Shown here piece after piece: positions 1 to 6,734 of a DNA stretch of 6,734 bases. Where the stretch lies: positions 1-6,734 of the forward strand of contig CAZDLB010000091.1 of NCBI GenBank assembly GCA_964505995.1. Reading direction: 5' to 3'. A program made the translations under genes and the position numbers. The notes below the pieces were generated by a model that saw nothing but the letters and a program-made list of their open reading frames with translations, did not search any database and was not told the DNA's origin. Origin of the DNA: JAJRVH01 sp964505995. GTDB lineage: Bacteria > Pseudomonadota > Zetaproteobacteria > Mariprofundales > Mariprofundaceae. Each line of letters begins with the position of its first letter. The stretch's first letter is position 1.

Positions 1-27
1 CCCGGGCATCATTCCGCCGCGTTCTGA
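1..27 (+). CDS. Possible 3' end of an upstream gene (partial)
   Basis: Frame 1 reads eight codons (PGHHSAAF) and stops at TGA 25-27, two bases before the stem of a rho-independent terminator. That spacing is typical of a gene end, which is the only reason to choose this frame. Frame 3 instead stops at TAA 33-35 inside the terminator stem, and frame 2 stays open. Eight residues are too few to identify a family. Confidence 0.25.
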   Translation, partial: PGHHSAAF

Positions 28-28
28 G

Positions 29-59
29 GGAGTAAGGTGCGGCCTTGCTCCTTTTTCTT
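29..59 (+). terminator. Rho-independent terminator of the upstream gene
   Basis: GGAGTAAGG (29-37) pairs with CCTTGCTCC (43-51) over 9 bp with one G:U pair and a 5-nt loop. The T-rich run TTTTTCTT (52-59) follows directly. The reverse strand has no T-run after the stem, so it should act only on + strand transcription. It ends nine bases before tRNA-Leu, leaving no room between them for a separate promoter. Confidence 0.78.
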
Positions 60-68
60 GTCGGTCAT

Positions 69-152
<84 letters not shown>

Positions 153-169
153 CCGCAGCATATCCGCAA

Positions 170-198
170 GGCAGCGCCTTCGGGCGGGAAGGCCTGCC
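170..198 (+). other. Hairpin between tRNA-Leu and tig
   Basis: GGCAG (170-174) plus GCCTT (176-180) pair with AAGGC (189-193) plus CTGCC (194-198). This makes a 10-bp stem with one bulged C (175) and an 8-nt loop. A competing inner fold closes a C(UUCG)G tetraloop, with CGCC (175-178) against GGCG (183-186), and keeps the outer 5 bp. No T-run follows, so it does not look like a standard terminator. It could be a tRNA trailer processing or stability element, or structure in the tig leader; its role is unproven. Confidence 0.55.
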
Positions 199-235
199 AG
201 ACCGAAAATAATGTCCCGCCGCTGGAGAAAGCACG

Positions 236-1567
236 ATGATACAGACCGAAGTCAAGTCCCTGGGAAACAACGAGCATCAGGTCCAGGTTCGCCTGCCGCA
301 GGCGGAATACGACCGCATCTATGCCGAGCAGGTCCAGAAGCTGACCCGACAGGCGAAGCTGCCGGGCTTCCGGCCGGGCCGGACCCCGAACCAGCTCATC
401 GAAAAGCAGTTTGGCGCGAAGCTGCGCGAGGATACGATTTCCGAACTGATCCAGACGCATTATGTCGAGGCCATCGAGTCCTCGGGTCTCGTGCCGGCCA
501 TTCAGCCGGAGCTGGATATCCCCGTGACCCAGCCTGAGGGCAGCTTCGAGTTCACGATGAAGGTGACGACCTGGCCCAGGGTCGAGGTCAAGGGGCTGTC
601 GAAGCTGAAGTTTGAGCAGACTAAGGTCACGGTAGAGCCGTCGGATGTCGAGGCGGTCATCGAGCGACTGCAGAAGTCGCAGGTCAGCTACGAGATCGAG
701 AAGGACCGCAAGGCCGAGATGGGGGATCAGCTGCATATCGATTTTGTCGGCTCCATCGACGGCGAGCCGTTCGAGGGCGGCAAGGGCGAGGATGTGGCCC
801 TGGTGCTGGGTGAGGGGCGGTTCATTCCCGGTTTTGAAGAGCAGCTGGTCGGCCATGCGGCCGGCGAGGATGTCGAGGTGAAGGTGACCTTCCCCGAGCA
901 GTACCAGGCCGCGCATCTGGCCGGAAAGGAGGCGAGCTTTGCCACCGTGATCAAGAGCGTGGCCCGGCCCGTCCATGCGGAAAATGAGGATGATCTGGCC
1001 AGGATGCTCGGCTTTGACGATGCCGCAGCGCTGCGCGCCGACATCGAGGCGCGGCTGAACGAGGAAGCCGAAGAAGCCTCCTTTGCCGCGACGCGCGAGG
1101 CGGCGCTGGACGCATTGCTTGCGGCCAACGATGTCGAGCTTCCCGAGGGATTGATTGCCGAGGACATGCGGGCGACGACCCAGCGCGTGATGCAGAACAT
1201 GCGTCAGCAGGGCGTGCAGGTGGATCGCTCGATGTTCGAGGACGAGGCCTTCATGCAGGAGGTTCGTCAGCGCTCCGAAAAGGGCCTGAAGCTGTCGGTG
1301 TTGCTGCAGTCGGTGCGCGAGCTGGGCGATATCTCCGTGGATGAGGCCGAGGTGGATGCCGAGATCGACCGGCAGGCGAAGCAGTATCCGGAGGAACAGC
1401 GTGAGCAGTTCAAGGCCTGGCTGAAGGGTCAGCAGGATCAGTTGGCCGCGCTGCGTGAACGCTTGCTTGAACGCAAATGTGTTGAGTATATTGTCTCCCA
1501 GGCCAAGACGAAGCAGGTTGAGAAGCCCCTGTCCGAGTGGCAGAAGGAGCAGGAAGCCGGCGAATAG
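236..1567 (+). CDS. tig: Trigger factor, ribosome-associated chaperone and peptidyl-prolyl isomerase
   Basis: Binds at the ribosomal polypeptide exit and shields nascent chains in the cytoplasm; it also has proline isomerase activity. The 443-aa product matches the usual family length. Residues 1 to about 115 form the ribosome-binding domain, with the signature GFRPGRTP at 44-51. Residues about 160-243 are the FKBP-type isomerase domain, with FEGGKGED (179-186) and GRFIPGFEE (194-202). About 250-443 is the helical C-terminal chaperone domain that forms the substrate cradle arms. The ATG start is supported by GGAG at 224-227, 8 nt upstream, and by alignment of the MIQTEVKSLG start with family N-termini. 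It is the first protein gene of the cluster. I see no convincing promoter in the 83 nt after tRNA-Leu, so its transcription may start upstream. Intact, with no unusual residues at the signature sites. Confidence 0.98.
   Translation: MIQTEVKSLGNNEHQVQVRLPQAEYDRIYAEQVQKLTRQAKLPGFRPGRTPNQLIEKQFGAKLREDTISELIQTHYVEAIESSGLVPAIQPELDIPVTQPEGSFEFTMKVTTWPRVEVKGLSKLKFEQTKVTVEPSDVEAVIERLQKSQVSYEIEKDRKAEMGDQLHIDFVGSIDGEPFEGGKGEDVALVLGEGRFIPGFEEQLVGHAAGEDVEVKVTFPEQYQAAHLAGKEASFATVIKSVARPVHAENEDDLARMLGFDDAAALRADIEARLNEEAEEASFAATREAALDALLAANDVELPEGLIAEDMRATTQRVMQNMRQQGVQVDRSMFEDEAFMQEVRQRSEKGLKLSVLLQSVRELGDISVDEAEVDAEIDRQAKQYPEEQREQFKAWLKGQQDQLAALRERLLERKCVEYIVSQAKTKQVEKPLSEWQKEQEAGE
1463..1492 (+). promoter_or_regulatory. 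Possible internal promoter in the 3' end of tig, upstream of clpP
   Basis: TTGCTT (1463-1468) and TATATT (1487-1492) are separated by 18 nt, about 130 nt before the clpP start. They lie in an AT-rich patch of an otherwise GC-rich gene and are partly written with TTG and CTT leucine codons where CTG dominates nearby. An overlapping TTGAAC (1467-1472) resembles a sigma-32 -35 box, but the CCCC-type -10 is missing. E. coli has heat-responsive transcription starting before clpP, which makes a promoter here plausible. The match is modest. Confidence 0.28.
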
Positions 1568-1610
1568 GGATTGGCGAGACCAAATCCGGCCTGCCTTGTC
1601 GGGCCGAGCG

Positions 1611-1615
1611 AGGAG
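1611..1615 (+). promoter_or_regulatory. Ribosome binding site of clpP
   Basis: AGGAG lies 5 nt before the ATG at 1621. It decides the start against the in-frame ATG at 1537 inside tig, which would add 28 residues with no resemblance to ClpP. The ATG at 1617 is in another frame. Confidence 0.85.
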
Positions 1616-1620
1616 CATGC

Positions 1621-2227
1621 ATGAATCTGGTACCGATCGTTGTGGAGCAGACCGCCCGGGGGGAACGCTCGTTCGACATCTTTTCCCGGTTGCTCAAGGA
1701 GCGGATCGTTTTCCTCAATGGTCCGGTGGACGACCATATCGCCAACCTGATCATCGCGCAGCTTTTGTTCCTCGAATCCGAGGGGCCGGACAAGGATATC
1801 TATCTCTATATCAACAGTCCGGGCGGGCTGGTGACGGCCGGCATGGCGATCTACGACACGATGCAGTACATCCGCTGCGATGTCTCGACGCTGTGCGTCG
1901 GCCAGGCCGCCAGCATGGGCGCGCACCTGCTGGCCGCAGGCGAGCCGGGCAAGCGCTATGCGCTGCCGAATGCGCGCATCATGATCCATCAGCCGCTCGG
2001 AGGCTTTCAGGGACAGGCGACCGACATCGAGATCCATGCCCGCGAGATCCTCAAGCTCAAGGACAGCATGAACCGCATGCTGGCCAAGCATACCGGGCAG
2101 AAACTCGAGAAGATTGCCGAGGATGTCGAGCGCGATTACTTCTTGACCGCCAACGAGGCCTGCGACTACGGTTTGGTTGACAAGGTGCTGACCTCGCGCA
2201 GCGAGGTCGATGCCGACGGAGGTGCCG

Positions 2228-2244
<17 letters not shown>
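1621..2244 (+). CDS. clpP: ATP-dependent Clp protease, proteolytic subunit ClpP
   Basis: Serine peptidase (family S14) that forms a double-heptamer barrel and degrades proteins unfolded and delivered by ClpX, and by ClpA where present. The product has 207 aa. The catalytic triad is visible: Ser98 in GQAASMG, His123 in MIHQPLGG, and Asp172 in ERDYF. The oxyanion-loop motif INSPGG is at 64-69. The protein starts MNLVPIVVEQ, equivalent to the mature N-terminus of E. coli ClpP (ALVPMVIEQ), so it has no cleaved propeptide. The C-terminus runs about 14 residues past the E. coli end in a Gly- and acid-rich tail (residues 194-207). The last 17 nt overlap clpX, so translation of the two is probably coupled and they form one operon. 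A family member beyond doubt; only the tail is unusual. Confidence 0.98.
2218..2222 (+). promoter_or_regulatory. Ribosome binding site of clpX, inside clpP
   Basis: GGAGG sits 5 nt before ATG 2228, within the codons of the ClpP C-terminal tail. It favours this start over the in-frame ATG at 2210, which has no comparable site and would add six residues (MPTEVP). Confidence 0.85.
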
Positions 2245-3493
<1,249 letters not shown>

Positions 3494-3499
3494 CCGCTC

Positions 3500-3520
3500 C
3501 GGCGGGCTTGCCGCCCGTCG
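3500..3520 (+). other. Hairpin just after clpX, overlapping the lon -35 region
   Basis: CGGCGGGC (3500-3507) pairs with GCCCGTCG (3513-3520) over 8 bp with one G:U pair and the loop TTGCC. It begins 7 nt after the clpX stop. No T-run follows, so it is not a standard terminator. It could protect the 3' end of the clpX message. The candidate lon -35 box lies in its loop and 3' arm. Confidence 0.5.
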
Positions 3521-3535
3521 CATGGCCCCTATAAT
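3508..3535 (+). promoter_or_regulatory. lon promoter, sigma-70 with sigma-32-like features
   Basis: A perfect -10 TATAAT (3530-3535) lies 16 nt after TTGCCG (3508-3513), which matches 4 of 6 bases of the -35 consensus. Transcription should start near 3542, giving a leader of about 55 nt. The -10 is directly preceded by CCCC (3526-3529), and the -35 reads CTTG. CTTG...CCCC-TA resembles the heat-shock sigma-32 pattern (CTTGAAA, then CCCCATNT), and E. coli lon is a known sigma-32 target. The sigma-70 reading is well supported; use by sigma-32 is inferred. Confidence 0.7.
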
Positions 3536-3558
3536 CCTATGAACAGAGATCCAGAATC

Positions 3559-3584
3559 GACCCGCCGGCCTCGGCCGCAGGGTC
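3559..3584 (+). promoter_or_regulatory. GC-rich hairpin in the lon leader, next to the ribosome binding site
   Basis: GACCC (3559-3563) pairs with GGGTC (3580-3584). An inner stem, CGGC (3566-3569) with GCCG (3574-3577), closes a CTCG loop. The structure ends one base before the Shine-Dalgarno GGGAG (3586-3590). An alternative pairing of CCCG or CCGG at 3561-3568 with CCGGG (3584-3588) would partly mask that site. This could modulate lon translation, but no known RNA family is recognised. Confidence 0.4.
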
Positions 3585-3596
3585 CGGGAGTGACAG

Positions 3597-6038
<2,442 letters not shown>

Positions 6039-6080
6039 CGCAGGATTGTCGATGGGGGAAATAAAGCACAACAAAGGATT

Positions 6081-6126
6081 AACAATAAAAATCGTTTGAC
6101 AGGACATGGGGTCGAGTGCGTATAGT
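6081..6126 (+). promoter_or_regulatory. hupB promoter with A-rich upstream element
   Basis: A perfect -35 TTGACA (6096-6101) and TATAGT (6121-6126, 5 of 6 matches) are separated by 19 nt, longer than the optimal 17. An A/T-rich patch at about 6081-6092 sits where an UP element would contact the RNA polymerase alpha subunit. Transcription should start near 6133, giving a leader of about 25 nt. No other -10 fits at 17 or 18 nt spacing. Confidence 0.72.
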
Positions 6127-6157
6127 TCGAAACCCATCGATTTCAGCGGGAGGAATA

Positions 6158-6430
6158 ATGAACAAAGCAGATCTGATCAACCACGTGGCCGATGCGGCCG
6201 ATCTGAGCAAGGCAGCGGCCACCCAGGCCGTCGAGGCGGTTCTGAGCGGTATCACCGGAGCACTGAAGAACGGTGATTCCGTCAGCCTGGTCGGTTTCGG
6301 CACCTTCTCGGTGGCCGAGCGTGCGGCTCGTACGGCGCGCAATCCGCGCACGGGCGAGACCATCCATGTCGGCCCGTCCAAGGCTCCGAAGTTCAAGGCT
6401 GGCAAGGCCCTGAAGGACGCCGTCAAGTAA
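6158..6430 (+). CDS. hupB: DNA-binding protein HU, beta-type
   Basis: Small nucleoid-associated protein that dimerises, bends DNA and constrains supercoils with little sequence specificity. The product is 90 aa, the standard HU length, starting MNKADLINHV. The signature GFGTF is at 46-50. The DNA-intercalating beta-arm tip is RNPRTGE (61-67, with Pro63). The C-terminus GKALKDAVK (82-90) is typical. GGGAGG (6148-6153) precedes ATG 6158 by 4 nt and sets the start; the in-frame ATG at 6116 lies inside the promoter and would add residues foreign to HU. It sits 119 nt after lon with its own promoter and a strong terminator, so it is probably mainly a single-gene unit. In E. coli HU subunits are Lon substrates, which fits the neighbourhood. 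The name hupB rests on position after lon; sequence alone supports HU-type. Confidence 0.97.
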   Translation: MNKADLINHVADAADLSKAAATQAVEAVLSGITGALKNGDSVSLVGFGTFSVAERAARTARNPRTGETIHVGPSKAPKFKAGKALKDAVK

Positions 6431-6439
6431 AGATCCGGA

Positions 6440-6455
6440 GGGCGGTCCGCCGCCC
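6440..6455 (+). other. GC hairpin after hupB
   Basis: GGGCGG (6440-6445) pairs with CCGCCC (6450-6455) around a TCCG loop, starting 9 nt after the hupB stop. It lies 8 nt before the hupB terminator, so the message would end in two tandem stem-loops. No T-run follows this first one. It may add 3' stability. Confidence 0.5.
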
Positions 6456-6463
6456 ATCCATCT

Positions 6464-6492
6464 CAAGGGCTGTTCTGCAGCCCTTGTTTTTT
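6464..6492 (+). terminator. Rho-independent terminator of hupB
   Basis: CAAGGGCTG (6464-6472) and CAGCCCTTG (6478-6486) form a perfect 9-bp stem with the loop TTCTG, followed by six T (6487-6492). It is a textbook intrinsic terminator. Its last T is directly adjacent to the first base of tRNA-Val. Confidence 0.93.
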
Positions 6493-6568
6493 GGGCGCTT
6501 AGCTCAGCTGGGAGAGCAACGGCCTTACAAGCCGTAGGTCGCAGGTTCGATCCCTGCAGCGCCCACCA
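6493..6568 (+). tRNA. tRNA-Val, anticodon TAC
   Basis: A 76-nt class I tRNA decoding GUN valine codons. The acceptor stem is GGGCGCT (6493-6499) with AGCGCCC (6558-6564), discriminator A6565 and encoded CCA 6566-6568. The anticodon stem is ACGGC (6519-6523) with GCCGT (6531-6535), the loop is CTTACAA, and the anticodon TAC is at 6526-6528. The T arm is GCAGG/CCTGC with loop TTCGATC. It begins right after the hupB terminator T-run, and no promoter fits between them, so it probably depends on read-through from hupB or on a start hidden in the hupB 3' region. Confidence 0.97.
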
Positions 6569-6578
6569 TTTCCCGGTT

Positions 6579-6604
6579 CCGGCATCCGCCGGTTGGCGAT
6601 GCGG
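6579..6604 (+). other. Bulged hairpin after tRNA-Val
   Basis: GCAT (6582-6585) plus CGCC (6587-6590) pair with GGCG (6595-6598) plus ATGC (6599-6602), with one bulged C (6586) and the loop GGTT. CC (6579-6580) and GG (6603-6604) may extend the stem past a second bulge. AT-rich sequence follows, but not a clean T-run. It could be a weak terminator or a trailer processing signal for tRNA-Val. Confidence 0.45.
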
Positions 6605-6613
6605 AATTAATGG

Positions 6614-6641
6614 TTGATTTTGGTTGCCCAGCTCTTAAAGT
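6614..6641 (+). promoter_or_regulatory. tRNA-Asp promoter with GC-rich discriminator
   Basis: TTGATT (6614-6619) and TAAAGT (6636-6641) are 16 nt apart, each matching 4 of 6 consensus bases. GCGGCCCC (6643-6650) follows the -10 directly and resembles the GC-rich discriminator of stringently controlled stable-RNA promoters. Transcription would start near 6648, about 8 nt before the mature tRNA. Confidence 0.6.
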
Positions 6642-6655
6642 TGCGGCCCCGAACT

Positions 6656-6732
6656 GGAGCGGTAGTTCAGTTGGTTAGAATGCCGGCCTGTCACGCCGGA
6701 GGTCGCGGGTTCGAGTCCCGTCCGCTCCGCCA
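6656..6732 (+). tRNA. tRNA-Asp, anticodon GTC
   Basis: A 77-nt class I tRNA decoding GAU and GAC. The acceptor stem is GGAGCGG (6656-6662) with CCGCTCC (6722-6728), discriminator G6729 and encoded CCA 6730-6732. The anticodon stem is CCGGC (6683-6687) with GCCGG (6695-6699), the loop is CTGTCAC, and the anticodon GTC is at 6690-6692. The T arm is GCGGG/CCCGT with loop TTCGAGT. It is very close to the E. coli tRNA-Asp sequence. It has its own candidate promoter and lies 87 nt after tRNA-Val. Only two bases remain after it in the window. Confidence 0.98.
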
Positions 6733-6734
6733 CA

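Noticed and set aside
186..214. TAATGT at 209-214 as a tig promoter -10
   Set aside because: No -35 match at normal spacing, and the start would fall almost on the ribosome binding site.
1537..1620. Upstream in-frame ATG for clpP
   Set aside because: It lies inside tig, lacks a ribosome binding site and would add 28 residues unlike ClpP; ATG 1621 has AGGAG and matches the mature family N-terminus.
2177..2205. TTGACA near the clpP end as a clpX promoter
   Set aside because: No -10 hexamer at 16-19 nt (AGCGAG at 17 nt), and the bases encode the conserved GLVDK segment of ClpP.
6039..6080. Terminator after lon
   Set aside because: No stem with a following T-run is present between the lon stop and the hupB promoter.
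6116..6157. Upstream in-frame ATG for the HU gene
   Set aside because: It overlaps the promoter and adds 14 residues not found in HU; ATG 6158 has GGGAGG and gives the exact 90-aa family length.

Overview
The window is a GC-rich stretch of bacterial chromosome carrying the conserved proteostasis cluster tig-clpP-clpX-lon-hupB, all on the + strand, bracketed by tRNA genes: tRNA-Leu(TAG) upstream of tig, and tRNA-Val(TAC) and tRNA-Asp(GTC) downstream of hupB. Gene order, the full-length Lon (813 aa), a classical 90-aa HU and the encoded CCA ends of all three tRNAs point to a gammaproteobacterium, or possibly a betaproteobacterium. I cannot name the genus. There are no mobile elements, CRISPR arrays, attachment sites or signs of transfer, and every protein gene is intact.

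Layout. Positions 1-68 hold what looks like the last codons of an upstream gene, then a rho-independent terminator, then almost at once tRNA-Leu. A bulged hairpin separates tRNA-Leu from tig. tig, clpP and clpX follow closely: 53 nt between tig and clpP, and a 17-nt overlap of clpP with clpX. The 103 nt before lon contain a hairpin, a promoter with a perfect TATAAT that also has a CCCC block typical of heat-shock sigma-32 promoters, and a GC-rich leader hairpin next to the lon ribosome binding site. hupB is preceded by an A-rich patch and a TTGACA/TATAGT promoter with a long 19-bp spacer. It is followed by a strong terminator whose T-run touches the first base of tRNA-Val. tRNA-Asp has its own promoter with a GC-rich discriminator.

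How the genes work together. Trigger factor (tig) receives nascent chains at the ribosome exit. ClpX unfolds tagged or damaged proteins and feeds them to the ClpP peptidase. Lon degrades misfolded and regulatory proteins by itself. HU compacts DNA and is a known Lon substrate in E. coli.

I found no previously undescribed system. The points worth a second look are regulatory: terminators abutting tRNA genes with no room for a promoter, the hybrid lon promoter and leader fold, the long-spacer hupB promoter, and a ClpP without propeptide but with an acidic C-terminal tail encoded across the clpX start.
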